Below, piece by piece: positions 10,851 to 22,480 of a stretch of DNA of 64,000 nt (the stretch's first letter is position 1; every line of letters begins with the position of its first letter). Below the pieces are notes generated by a model. It did no database searches. It was not told the origin of the DNA and saw only the letters and a list, made by a program, of their open reading frames with translations. This DNA comes from Odontocerum albicorne (lineage: Eukaryota; Arthropoda; Insecta; Trichoptera; Odontoceridae): NCBI GenBank assembly GCA_949825065.1, contig OX463859.1, positions 8,036,217-8,100,216 on the forward strand, written 5' to 3'. A program made the position numbers and the translations under genes.

Positions 10851-11943
10851 CAGTACCCGGCGGTAAGTAATATTTTATTTTTATTATTTATTATTACACA
10901 TGACAAGAAATATACACAATTTGAGAAAAAACAACAGGTAATTTGATTTGGACATATATTTTTAATGGATCTGGGTTTGTTGCCTTTCATTTGTCGTATC
11001 CCCAGTAAACTAGGCTTTTGCCTGTATCTCACTGAGGATATTTAGCATGAAAAAATAAATCGATACTTCTTTCCGACTTTTGATAACACAAAAAAACCCC
11101 GTTGTACGCTCTCATCAACCTGACAAACAGTGACATTCAACTACAACTGGAAACATCTTGCAAAACTCAACTCCTCACACATTATCACTCCAGAAAGACC
11201 AAAAATATTCATCCCACAATATACTGCACACAATCATAAGAATAAAAATCAAAACAAATTCAAAACAAAAAAAAAAAGAAGAAAAAAAGAAAAACACACA
11301 GAAACAGAAATACAAAAACATCCAAAATTAAAACAACAAGAAGAGACCCACACTCACGCGCTCACATAAATCCTTTCCACTCGTCATTCATCCTGAAAGC
11401 CCAAGTACTTAAAATCCTGTCGCAATAACAACCACGCTCCGATCGACTGTCTAAATGGTTTTCCTACCTTTACTTTTATTGAAGTCGGCACGCCATTGTA
11501 TGTAATGGGAGCCAAATAAGCATATTGCCTTTGGGCAAAAGAGGTTTTAACTCTAGGGATGGTGAACATTTCATTAGTTGCCATGCGTGTCATGTGTGTC
11601 TGCTGAGTTTGCATCTTCCCCTCCTCTCGATGGTAGTGCCAGAGAATGGATTTGAGATGTAAATTGGCTATGTTCAGGACCTGATACTCTCTGAAAAGCT
11701 CCGCCGTGGGATACCGAATATATAGTACATCAAGCTTAAGAAAAAGACTGTCGGCCCTAATCGGCTAACTTCGGCTTTGTAGAGCGTCGTCTCTGTCCTT
11801 AGAGTGCTTAACAATGACTGACAAATCGCGACGGAACACTTGTACGAATAAAAGAGACGATGCTCTATAAAGCCGAAGTTAGCCGATTATGGCTGACAGT
11901 CTCTTTATTAAGCCTGATGTGTATTACTTACCACTGGGTACTG
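10851..11943. mobile_element. MITE-B (CAG...CTG, TA duplication), split by a LINE
   Basis: The left end CAGTACCCGGCGGTAAGTAA at 10851 is preceded by TA. The right end ...GGGTACTG at 11943 is followed by TA. Inner arms 11733-11790 and 11855-11925 are about 60-bp inverted repeats (TCGGCTAACTTCGGCTTTGT and its complement). CAG ends with TA target duplication are usual for pogo/Tigger-type elements. LINE-B sits inside at 10872-11718. A second copy is at 34365-34546. Confidence 0.75.
10872..11718 (-). mobile_element. LINE-B 3' end with C-terminal ORF fragment
   Basis: It is nearly identical to 57715-58420. The minus frame 11614-11384 encodes the LINE C-terminus (TRMATNEMFTIPRVKTS.., 'QYAYLAPITYNGVP', ending 'KYLGFQDE'), followed by the 3' untranslated region with a TTATTATT-rich end at 10872. 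It is 5'-truncated and nested within MITE-B. Confidence 0.8.
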
Positions 11944-12040
11944 TAAATATTTACTTGATATAATGTATTGTTTAAGAAATAATAACAAAAAAATCTTTAC
12001 ACGTTCAATACAGATTCAACTATCGTAGGCATAACTCTTC

Positions 12041-12405
12041 CTTGTCGTTGCTGAGCCTTCTAGTCAAGGATCCCCTCGCCATTCCAACGTCAATTCAGTT
12101 AGAAAGGGAAGCTGTGCTGTGAAATTTATTTAAATTGAGTAAGTTGTTTGTACACCAGCAAATCATCGGTTACACTGCTGTACTAGATCCGATGGCAGAA
12201 TGAAGTAAGGCGATCAAAGCTCACTGGCATGCTTTTTTTTTTGAGAGAATAGATATGACTGAAGTAGGTAACCTTAAACTCCTGAATACTAATTGGAAAA
12301 TATGCCTGTGTCATTCGAGGGGAGTAGTACAGTGTGAGGTTCGAACTGGTGACCTTCTGCACGGAAGTCCAGTGCATTGCAGCACGATTATGCATTTGAA
12401 AAGCA
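12041..12405 (-). mobile_element. SINE-1 copy
   Basis: Reverse-orientation SINE-1 running from the tail (GAGCCTTCTAGTCAAGGATC) through the body to a tRNA-like head near 12325-12400 (complement of a B-box 'GGTTCGAACTGGTGACC' and 'GTCCAGTGCATTGC'). Confidence 0.75.
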
Positions 12406-12483
12406 TAACTACATAGTATATAGTATGACAGCAAAAATGGTAAATATTCTTTAATCGAATACTTACGAATTGCTTTATTTAAA

Positions 12484-12806
12484 CCCTTTTAATCCCACGG
12501 GGTCGATTATCGGCCCCAACTGGTGTATGTGAAAAATCCCACGGGGCCGATCATCGGCCTCAAAGTTTCCATATGTATTTCATTTAGTTTTTATGTTAAA
12601 TAAAAATAAATATAAATATTTTTTTTTTTTTTAATATGAAAATTACTTATTATTTTACATTCTACAGGGAGGTCTCCACAAAAAAAATTAGGTTTAAAAA
12701 CTAAATATTAACTGAGATAAAAAATAAAAATAAACTACTGTTTTTTGTCAAAAAATGCTTGGGATTTTTTGCACATTTTATGCAAAATATGCTGGGATTA
12801 AAAGGG
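12484..12806. mobile_element. piggyBac-like MITE-P, copy 1
   Basis: Ends CCCTTTTAATCCC and GGGATTAAAAGGG. It contains CACGGGGTCGATTATCGGCC and a second, similar block. Copies at 25738-25941 and 40655-40968 have TTAA on both sides. Here the flanks are TTTAAA and TTAT, so the duplication is slightly decayed. Confidence 0.75.
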
Positions 12807-12837
12807 TTATGATCTATAAAAGAAATACAGAATTTGT

Positions 12838-13370
12838 AATTTGTTTTATAAAACACTGTTTATTCCACTTTATGTAATGGTATAACCCTACCGGTTTCAA
12901 GGCTTTCACCTCATCATCAGGGGAGCACAAACAAGACTGAATTCTATTTGAACTGGTACAGACATACACGCTTATAACGGTAAAAATTCAGGTTGGGGAT
13001 TGTGAATGTAGGGAGGCAGGAGACAACCTCAGCAAGCAGCGGTGAGATCTTGGAAATATGTGTTTGCCAGATGTTAACCTCGATGCGCTGACTTGTATAT
13101 TTCTGGGGTCTCTAATCTGTCCAATTAATTTCCGCCCTTAACAAGCATTAACATTGTGGAGGTTTAAAGACATTGTAATTTGTTTTATCAAACACTGTTT
13201 ATTCCGAGTCTTGTTCATGCTCCCGTATGGTGAGGGGAAGGTCTTGAAACTGGTAGTTATACTGAGTCTAGTTTGTGCTCCTCTGATGATGAGGTGAAAG
13301 GCTAAAAACAGAGTCATACCCTTACATAAAATGTAATAAACAGTGTTTGATAAAACAAATTATAATGTTT
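12838..13370. mobile_element. Hairpin MITE-A, compound copy
   Basis: The region starts with TTATAAAACACTGTTTATTC and the CCGGTTTCAAGGCTTTCACC arm, then non-family sequence (about 12945-13130), then further arms (GTGGAGGTTTAAAGACATTG at 13156, AATAAACAGTGTTTGATAAA at 13337). It appears to be two or more copies joined or inserted into each other. Confidence 0.65.
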
Positions 13371-13679
13371 TTATTTTATTTTTTGAATACCATAAGGAAT
13401 CAAACCCTATACTGATGACTATTAAACTATTAACTAATAGCCAGCTATCAAAATTACGCATATGACACAAAATAAAAAATTGTATTCTCATAATTACGAA
13501 TCAAAAATAACCAAATTTAAATATCACATGAATTGAAACCTAAGAAGAATATCAGAGCATCACATATGAAATTGTATACAATTATGTATACAGTTAAAAT
13601 ATTTAATTAACACAGTTTGTTAGTGTTGATTAATTTCTTATCAATTTATTGGATTACCTTTTGTTGACAAATGGCTCAA

Positions 13680-14590
13680 AACATAATGATGCCATTTAAA
13701 TCAAATATAAGTGCTGTAGGTTTTAGAAAGGTGATAAAAAAGTGTGAAAGTAAATGCGATACATGGGTAAATAATGAAAGATTGCAGTAAGTTGAGGAAT
13801 TCTTCTATTTGGGTAGTACTTTCTCAGATGACAGAGAAGTTAAGAGGGTTATTGAACGGTATGTAGCGATAGGAAAAAAACGTCAAGGGGGCACAAAACC
13901 ATACATATATGTTACTCGAAGAGGACAGTATCAAAATCTGCTACAATGATAGTCCACAGTAGTATTTTGGTGCCAACTTTAATGTATGGGAGTAAATTGT
14001 GGATATGGAAAAAACCGAAAGGAGCCAAATAAATGCTGCAGATATGCATGTATTAAGAAGAATACATAGAGTGACAATGTATGGCAGAATACGGAATAAA
14101 GTTATTAGAGATGTATATAAACTTAAGGCTGACGTGTTAAGTAAGATGAAAACAAGCATGTTCATTCGGTCCACATGCCCAAACCATCCCAGCATGCTCT
14201 TCATCATCTTATTTAACACATCAGCCTTAAGTTCACATTCATCCCTTATCACTTAATTCTGTATTCTGTCATATATTGTCACCCTATGTATTCTTCTAAG
14301 GGCACGCATTTCTACAACATTTATTTGACTCATTTCAGTCTTTTTCCACATACCATCATGAACTCAAGAGTTAGAAGAGATATCGAACGGCATGTAGCGA
14401 TAGGAAACAAAGTCAATGGGACACTAAAAGATATATATACTTGAACCATACAGTATCAAAATCGGCCAAAAAAATATTCCTGAACAGTATTTTAGTACTA
14501 TCTTTGATATACGGGAGTGAAACGTCATTCATTCTACATGCCGAAACCATCTCAATGTGCTCTTTTTCATCTTACTCATCACATCAACTG
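13680..14590. mobile_element. RTE LINE pieces in alternating orientation
   Basis: RT C-terminal fragments run + (13700-14160; 'VEEFFYLGSTFSDDRE'), then - (14166-14350), + (14365-14525) and - (14527-14590). The + and - pieces around 14163 form an inverted repeat with arms of about 150 bp (for example TTAAGGCTGACGTGTTAAGT against its complement). All frames are broken. Confidence 0.7.
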
Positions 14591-14754
14591 TACGGCACCA
14601 GTACAAAGAACTGTAAATAGGCAAATGGCTTTGGCTGTCACGTTCAGAGGCGTAGATCGTTAAAAAGGTAGCGTGCTGAAGAGATTCCTCTTAGGTATAG
14701 CAGGTCTCAAATAAAAGAGAGTGAACTGAGAATATATTATATAATTTATTTTGA

Positions 14755-14935
14755 AAGGGACCCCACTTATGAACAGCCAGTCGGTCATCGCAAGCGCTCA
14801 CACCTCGCGAAATACAACAATTTTTGGGAGTTTTGCGCAATGCTTAGACCGACCGGTCAACGATCTAGTCTCGACGCCCGTCCATAAGTCTACATTTCCG
14901 CTGCGGTCGCGATGCAGCGCGGACCCAAACAAACA
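14755..14935. other. GC-richer island of unknown nature
   Basis: The base composition is clearly richer in G+C than its surroundings. It contains words such as GGTCATCGCAAGCGCTCACA that recur, reversed, near 61230-61250. It is probably part of an unrecognised dispersed repeat. I see no supported gene. Confidence 0.35.
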
Positions 14936-15074
14936 TAAAGATTTCATACAAAAACCAAGAATTTCAAGTATCAAATTATAACCAAATTTACATATCAAAT
15001 TGTATCAAGAATTTACATAACAAATATCAAAGAATTATATAAATATCTACACATATTAAGGGTGAAACATACGT

Positions 15075-15178
15075 CCGATATATCAACCTTAAGTTCGCAT
15101 TCATTCTGTATTCTATCAAACATTGTCACCCTATGTATTCTTCTCAATGCACACAAATCTAATACTATTTATATGAAA
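15075..15178 (-). mobile_element. RTE LINE fragment
   Basis: The reverse-orientation RTE words 'TTGTCACCCTATGTATTCTT' and 'CCTTAAGTTCGCATTCAT' match 14240-14340 and 41995-42060. Confidence 0.55.
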
Positions 15179-15473
15179 CGTGTTCCATGAGCAAATTATT
15201 TGTTATTTTAAGTTTGTTTATATTGACAGTGATACGTATGTGTCTTATGAAATACAGCTGTATAATTTTTACAATGCACATAAAATAATCAGAGCATTTG
15301 AAGGTATTGATCGGACTATGCCGGCTGCTGGCTCGGTATGTTAACAATTGATTTAATAATATTATTATAATATTCATAAAGGTTGCTGCCCCAATTTTAA
15401 GCTTTTTGAGAATTAATAAAACAATGATATCATTTTGTATAAATGTATTTGCGAGAAAAAGAAATTAAAATTA

Positions 15474-16059
15474 AATTTAATCATAAAATACACATTTTGC
15501 TGAATAGATATTAATTTAATCATAAAATACACATTTTGCTGGACAGATATTAATTTAATCATAAAATACACATTTTGCTGGATAGATATTAATTTAATCA
15601 TAAAATACACATTTTGCTGGATAGATATTAATTTAATCATAAAATACGCATTTTGCTGCAAATATATTAATTTAATCATAAAATACACATTTTGCTGGAT
15701 AGATATTAATTTAATCATAAAATGCACATTTTGCTGGACAGATATTAATTTAATCATAAAATACACATTTTGCTGGATAGATATTAATTTAATCATAAAA
15801 TACACATTTTGCTGGATAGATATTAATTTAATCATAAAATACACATTTTGCTGGATAGATATTAATTTAATCATAAAATACACATTTTGCTGGATAGATA
15901 TTAGTTTAATCAGAAAATACACATTTTGCTGCAAAGGTATTAATTTAATCAGAAAATACACATTTTGCTGGATAGATATTAATTTAATCATAAAATACAC
16001 ATTTTGCTGGATAGATATTAATTTAATCATAAAATACACATTTTGCTGGATAGATATTT
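15474..16059. repeat. 39-bp minisatellite, 15 copies
   Basis: The unit AATTTAATCATAAAATACAC + ATTTTGCTGGATAGATATT repeats about 15 times. Two variant units carry GCTGCAAA in place of GCTGGATA. Because 39 is a multiple of three, one minus-strand frame stays open across the whole array (13-residue unit ISIQQNVYFMIKL). I take this as a by-product of the period, not as evidence of a protein. Confidence 0.95.
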
Positions 16060-16589
16060 TTGCACATAAGGATTTAGGTATGCTTGTTTGATACTGAATG
16101 TATTTATTTGATTGGACCTTTATTGCATATAAATGGCCGATTATTAAAAATATTATGTTACTTAAAAATCTACTCATGTGGCTTCCTTGTTTTTTTTTTA
16201 TCTCAAATCTTAATATTTTAAGACCCAATCAAAATCAAAATAACATTTCCCAGTGTCTGGCTCTTTTTTGATGAATTCTAATTTTGGTGAAGGGTTGATT
16301 AAAATTGCATGTCTATTTAAATATATCAGGAATATTGTCAAGAAACTTTGTACATTCGTTTAAAATACTTTAATAATTTTATTTAGTACGATAATTGAAC
16401 CTCTAAACGAGTTTGGCCGTACGGCATATGGCGAGAAAATTTTTATCTTGAGAGAGTATAGATGTACACGGTACGTCCAATGTTTTTATTTCGAATACAT
16501 GAATTTATCCATAAAACGGACATGGCTCAAATATTTTTATCTATTCAATTATTCCGTATATGGCAGCCACAATTGTGTTATTTATATTT

Positions 16590-16815
16590 ACGTTGTGGGG
16601 GTTTAAAGACATGGTTATTTGTTTTATCAAACACTGTTTATTCCACTTTTTGTAACGGTATAACCCTACCGGTTTCAAGGCTTTCACCTCATCTTCAGGG
16701 GAGCACAAACAAAATTTATTTGTGCTCCCATGAAAATGAGATAAAAGCCTTGAAACCGGTAGGGTTATACTGTTACAAAAAGTGGAATAAACAGTGTTTG
16801 ATAAAACAAATTACA
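16590..16815. mobile_element. Hairpin MITE-A, copy 3
   Basis: Both arms are present: TTTGTAACGGTATAACCCTA, CCGGTTTCAAGGCTTTCACC, a centre near 16700-16720, and the complementary arm ending AACAGTGTTTGATAAAACAA. A mariner inserted about 40 bp to the right. Confidence 0.85.
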
Positions 16816-16853
16816 AATTATATTACTTATCAAATCATTTTTTAATTTTATTA

Positions 16854-18135
16854 GGTGTACAAATAAGTTTCCGCCGTTTTTTATAAAAAAATGGGCATTT
16901 ATTGTGAAAGAACGGAACCTCATGTTTTATTCGAAGTAGTACCCATCGCTTGCCACTACTTTTCCCCATCTTTCTGTCAGCATACGAATACCGCGTCAGT
17001 CATCATCATCATCTTTTGAGGCTATCCACGAATCGACTCAATTTTTGGTATCTTCATATGATGTGAAGTGCTGCTCAGACAGGCCATGCGTCATCGATCA
17101 AAACAAGTGGTAATCAGAAGGAGCAATGTCTGGTGAATACAGCGGGTGGGGTAAAACTTCTCAATTGAGTGTTTCCAAATAGGTTTTGACCGGTGCCGCA
17201 ACATGTGGACTAGCATTATCATGCAGGAGAATAATTTTGTCGTGTCTGGCGTAGTAGTGGGCGCGCTTTTCCTCGAGTGCTCGACTCAATCTCATCAATT
17301 ATGTTCGGTAGACAGCCCCAGCAATGGTTTCATTCGGTTTGAGCAACTCATAATACACGACACCAAGCTGATCCCACCAAATACACAACAAGAGTTTTTT
17401 TCCATGAATATTTGGCTTAGCCGTAGATGTTGAAGCATGACCAGGGGATCCCCATGATTTCTTCCTTTTTGGATTATCATAATGGATGCATTTTTCATCA
17501 CCAGTGACTATATGGTGCAGAAAACCCTTTCGTTTATGCCTGGCAAGCAGCATTTCACATGTGGAAAATTGGCATTCAAAGTTTCTCCGTGTCAGTTCAT
17601 ATGAATCCCAATTTCTTTGTTTTTGAATCATTCCCAATGATTTCAACCCATGTGAAATTGCTTGTTGAGTCACTCCTAATGTAAGTGCAAGTTCTTCTTG
17701 CGTTTGGCACGAATCTTGATCCAATAATACTTCCAATTCCGCGTCTTCGTACACTTTCGGCCTTCCGCTACGTTCTTTGTCTTCGATGTCAAATTCACCG
17801 TTCTTAAACTTTTGAAACCACTCACGACAACTTCTCTCACTTAAGGCAGCCTCACCATATGCTTCTACAAGCAATCGATGCGCCTCAGCTGCAGATTTCT
17901 TCAAATTGAAGAAGTAAATCAAAAGTTCCCGCAAATGACGCTTATTCGGCTCAAAACTTGACATTTTCGAACACAAAAAAATATGTTATACTGATAAAAA
18001 TTCACTAATATTTCAAGGTCATGTTGTTGACAGATGTCCAACCTTACGATAATGACATTTTACATCTGACAATTTTAACCATAACTTACTGGTGGCGCCA
18101 ACTTTTGTCAAACGGCGGTGACTTATTTGTACACC
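16854..18135 (-). mobile_element. mariner element 1, dead
   Basis: The TIRs GGTGTACAAATAAGTTTCCG (16854) and, as reverse complement, GGTGTACAAATAAGTCACCG (18135) define a 1282-bp element, a normal mariner size. The left side has the expected TA; the right flank is mutated. Confidence 0.9.
16927..17964 (-). pseudogene. mariner transposase with five in-frame stops
   Basis: Reading leftwards from the ATG at 17964 gives an N-terminal helix-turn-helix part (SAAEAHRLLVEAYGEAALS, 'REWFQKFKNGEFDIEDKERS'), then the catalytic part with 'IVTGDEKC' (first Asp), 'LLHDNASPH' (second Asp) and 'YSPDIAPSDYHLF' (third Asp), ending 'GYYFE'. The frame is kept throughout, but there are stops near 17312, in 'LN*EV', 'LF*SM', 'KN*VD' and 'DD*RG'. 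It cannot make a full-length transposase. Confidence 0.9.
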
Positions 18136-18170
18136 CAATACTTACAAAATATCACTCGCTAAGAGGTTAA

Positions 18171-18404
18171 CACATTGACTGCTGAATAATTTATTTTATA
18201 TTTACTGTGCTGTTAAAAAATTAAAAAAGCAAGTATAATTCATTAGCACACAACCCTTACAAACTCTATAGAACCATAAGGCCACTCTGGACTCGTTTGT
18301 TTTATAATTCACCCAAAGAAATTGGGAATAGAACGACGATAGGCATTTTCAACACCCAGCAAAGTTTATATCAACGCATATATGTGTTTTCAGCACTGAA
18401 CGTA
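18171..18404. mobile_element. piggyBac-like MITE-Q with TTAA duplication
   Basis: TTAA flanks both ends (18167-18170 and 18405-18408). Ends CACATTGACTGCTGAA and TTCAGCACTGAACGTA are imperfect inverted repeats. A longer, interrupted relative lies at 62123-63021. Confidence 0.75.
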
Positions 18405-18632
18405 TTAACCAACATTCTCGTTTGTGAAGAGTTACACCACACTCCGTACGTATGTACCAGGTCTCACTTCTATTCTTGTGCTTAGTACATGCTTTACAAG
18501 TTCTGTAGGGTTTTCTTTTTTGTCAATTGATAAAATACATTTCAACACATGTTTTTTGACAACTTGTTTGGAGGATTCTACAAATTTATATTCTATTTGA
18601 ACTCGGAGACTGTAGTTGGTCTCCAGATATAT

Positions 18633-19209
18633 AGGGTCTTTCAAATTGAGCCCTTTTTTTAATTCATCTGGTTGTTCTTTGATCCAATTGACAAATACAC
18701 GACGTTTTGCATGATCCAATGGCTTTAGTTCTTGTGTTATTTGAACCTTATGTGCCTTTAGAGCTAAATATTTTCGTAAAATATGCCATGTTGTGGATTC
18801 ACCGAGTCCAACGTGTTGTGAACGTCAACTAATGCACATTTCTGAGTCTTCAGCAACACTTTCACGAACCAAATCAATATGATCTTTTGAACGACCATTA
18901 CGGCTATATCTTTCTCTTCTTTTATCTTCCACCGAACCAGTTCCTTGAATTTTTTTAACAATTCGATTGATAGTGCTTTCAGATGGATGATTACGCAACC
19001 TGTAAATATTTTCTAAAAACATTTTTCACTGAACGCCCATTTTCATAAAATAATTTAACAATTTAAACGCGTTGTTGTATTGTATACGACTCCATTTTTA
19101 TAAATGCCATACATTACACTTCTCAAGTGTCACAAGACCCAGGTAAGTTCGCGACGCCATCTATATTTTATCCAAGAATTTAAAAAAAGCGCTCAATTTG
19201 AAAGACCCT
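18633..19209 (-). mobile_element. Deleted Tc1/mariner-type element
   Basis: The ends GGGTCTTTCAAATTGAGC (18633) and its complement GCTCAATTTGAAAGACCC (to 19209) are inverted repeats next to TATA-like bases. The minus strand encodes only an N-terminal transposase portion: 'STINRIVKKIQGTGSVEDKRR', then 'LGESTTWHILRKYLALKAHK' and 'QELKPLDHAKRR' (19022-18690), with a frameshift. The catalytic domain is deleted. Confidence 0.7.
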
Positions 19210-20765
19210 TTATATGTCAAAATCTTCAAGACACTTCACTAACACACTGATGATGCGATGTCAAAATCTCCATCATAAATCAATCCATATATATTTCCAT
19301 TATTTAGGATATTGTCCAAGCTAGAAATCCGGAATCAGGAGACTATTGTTTAAAGCTGGAATTGTTTATATAAATACTTGCTAGATGGCAGTAATATGTC
19401 CTTTTGTGGAAGAAGTATCAATTACGTGAAAACACGGAACCGGAATTCAATGCAAATCTAGTTTATCACGTTAAAACACGAGACCGGGATACAAAGTTTT
19501 GAGATGAGCACCAGATTAAAGACATTCACATTTTTAATACGTTCTGGGGTCTATAAAATAAATATATTTACAAAATTAATCAAATTAACTGTAATTTACA
19601 AAATTTATCAAAATCACTGTCATTTATAAAATTAATCAATAAATGAATAAAAATATTTTTTATTTGATACATCTGATTTGAGTTACATTCATGATTAAAA
19701 AAAGATATGATGTTTTGGTATATTCAATCTCCATTTCTTCCATTTTTTTTGTCATTTTATTGGTATTTTTCTTGTATTTGTGAAGCATATTTCACCATAG
19801 TTTACAATAAGGCTAGATTTTCAATTAACCACGGTCATACCAGGATCTTGATTACACAAACTTCACAATGATCAACATACGGTAAAAAATACATAACCTA
19901 AGAATCTTACTCTACACATTGTAAGAAAATTTGTATTATATGCCCACTGTCCTGTTGGCATGTCCCGGCTAACAGTTTGCACAAAGTTAGTTTGCAATAT
20001 GACCATGGTAAATGAAAACCAAACACACTTTCGAATTTTTTGTTTCACTGTACAGTGAATCTAATTTATTATCATAAAAATTTGACTATTACATAACACA
20101 CTTATTATTTTTTTTATTTCCAAATATTAATAAAACAAGCCATCTTATTATACCATATCTCTGTTGGAGTAGCTAAAGAGGACAGAGCGCTAGACTTTCC
20201 TATCTCGACATACATCCTTCATTCAACTTTCTATGTTTCCTTCATTCTATATCTAAGAATATCACATTTAATCCAATCATATTTTCCAAGGTTTACCTCT
20301 CACATGTCTTTCACACACACCTTGCACTATATATCTATTTTGACAGTCTTTTATTAAGTAATTTGTTCAATCATCTTATTGTGTCATGCCATTTATATAG
20401 TTTAGTTGTTCAATCATCTTATTGTGTTATGCCATTTTTTAGTCTAATTAATTGTGAATTCATAATTTTTATTCAAATAAATATGAAATAAAATGATGAT
20501 AAAAATGTACATTGACTTAATTGAACTGTGACAAAGAGAAGATAATATTTCAACTTTTCGGTGCTGTGGTCTATTGGTTTGCATTAAACTAAACAAGCGA
20601 GCATTCTGGATTCAATATCATGTGTATTCACTTTCGAACTGTGTTTACTATGAAACTTTTTCTTGATTTATTACCTTGTTTACTATGAAACCTTACTTCT
20701 TATTGATTTTTTATTTATTACTTGATTGAAACCTTATTTCTTGATCTGGATTTAAATGATAAGTT
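19210..20765. other. Intergenic stretch, nothing recognised
   Basis: AT-rich sequence without a supported exon. An RTE-like 3' end in reverse (ACAGAGCGCTAGACTTTCCT) lies near 20181-20360. Confidence 0.45.
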
Positions 20766-20769
20766 TCAG

Positions 20770-21560
20770 TAACATGATGTGTATCAGTTACATGACATAT
20801 TTCAGTGACATAATGTGTAGATGTGACATTTTTCAGTAACATTACAGTAATACTAAATGTTCATTATCATGTGTTTCAGTAGCATGTTGAATTTCAGTAA
20901 CGTGACGTGTTTCAATGACATGATGTGTATCAGTGACACGTTTCAGTAACATTACTACATATTTCATTAGCATGATGTGTTTCTGTAGCATGTTGAATTT
21001 CAATAACATGACGCGTTTCAGTGACATGATGTGTACCAGTAACGTGTTTCAGTAACATTACAATAATACTGTGTTTCATTAGTATGATATATTTCAGTAG
21101 CATGTTGAATTTCAGTAACATGACCTATTTCAGTGACATGATGTGTATCAGTGACATGTTTCAGTAACATTACAATAATATTGTGTTTCATTAGCATGAT
21201 ATGTTTCAGAAGCATGTTGAATTTCAATAACATGACGTGTTTCAGTGACATGTTTCAGTAACATTACAATAATACTACGTGTTTCATTAGCACAATTTAT
21301 CTCAGTAGCATGTTGAATTTCAGTAACATGACGTGTTTCAGTGACATGTTTCAGTAATATTACAATTATACTACTTGTTTCATTAGCACAATGTATCTCA
21401 GTAGCATGTTGAATTTCAGTAACATGATGTGTTTCAGTGACATGATGTATTTCAGTAATATTACAATAATTTTATGTGTTTTATTAGCATGATGTGTTTC
21501 AGTAACATGCTGAATTTCAGTAATATGATGTGTTCAGTAATGTGACGTATTTTTAGTAAC
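20770..21560. repeat. Complex minisatellite with ~96-112-bp higher-order units
   Basis: Short words such as TTTCAGTAACATGATGTG recur, and the marker GTTGAATTTCAGTAAC (or variants) appears at 20886, 20992, 21104, 21216, 21312, 21408 and 21509. The spacing is 106, 112, 112, 96, 96 and 101 bp. This is a higher-order array built from units of about 18 bp. Confidence 0.85.
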
Positions 21561-22145
21561 ATATTTAAAAATAAAATTACTTTTATTATATATACAGTTT
21601 ACTCAAATGATAAAGTAAAATAAACATAGTAAAGTTAAGTGTTTAATATATAACAAATTTATTATTCAACTGTAAATCGTGTACTTGGTTTGCAAATATC
21701 AAATACATTAGTTATTAAAGCAATTGTTTTCAAAAAAACTTGTGTATACACACAAAATAAACCCAAATGACATTTACCAAGCCTATATGCAGAAAAAAAT
21801 ATTACAAAAGTAAATTTTACATTTCATCAATATATTCAATAATTTTCTTTTATATTTCTTGCGTTCTTAATTAATTTTGAATAAGTTTTTTTATTAAAAC
21901 ATTTAAAATTTTGGATACGTGACATTTGTTTAAGTGAATAAATTGAATCACACAAAGATGGACTGAAGAGAAACATTATGGCATGAAAACAAAATAAAAA
22001 ATGTGAGTTTTTTTGTATAAAAGCAGTCTTTAAAGAAATGTACAAAATGAACGAAAATTTTATTCTTAATAAAAAATTCGCAAATTTTATAAAATTTTAC
22101 AAGTTGAAACTTCAGTCTTATTCAGAAATACCCCAACTTATGATT
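21561..22145. other. AT-rich spacer, nothing recognised
   Basis: No supported gene or repeat is seen between the two tandem arrays. Confidence 0.5.
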
Positions 22146-22480
22146 CTTTGCACTGATGGATATATGGTATACTACTCAACTTTGCACTGATGGATATATG
22201 GTATACTACTCAACTTTGCACTGATGGATATATGGTATACTACTCAACTTTGCACTGATGGATATATGGTATACTACTCAACTTTGCACTGATGGATATA
22301 TGGTATACTACTCAACTTTGCACTGATGGATATATGGTATACTACTCAACTTTGCACTGATGGATATATGGTATACTACTCAACTTTGCACTGATGGATA
22401 TATGGTATACTACTCAACTTTGCACTGATGGATATATGGTATACTACTCAACTTTGCACTGATGGATATATGGTATATAA
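22146..22480. repeat. 34-bp minisatellite, 10 near-identical copies
   Basis: The unit TTTGCACTGATGGATATATG + GTATACTACTCAAC repeats ten times from 22147 to about 22476. The copies are identical apart from the last one. Such uniformity points to recent growth or homogenisation. Confidence 0.95.

Noticed and set aside
14751..14998. Short open frames in the GC-richer island
   Set aside because: No domain, both strands open because of composition, and shared words with another repeat-like stretch at 61.2 kb.
15413..16228. 271-codon minus-strand open frame
   Set aside because: It is the 39-bp tandem array read in a frame that the period keeps open. It has no domain and no support.
17965..17976. 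Upstream start for mariner 1 transposase
   Set aside because: That codon is also TTG. The ATG at 17964 fits the family.
18432..18625. Continuation of the Tc1-like ORF beyond the left TIR
   Set aside because: The element's inverted end is near 18633. The open frame past it is flanking sequence without family resemblance.
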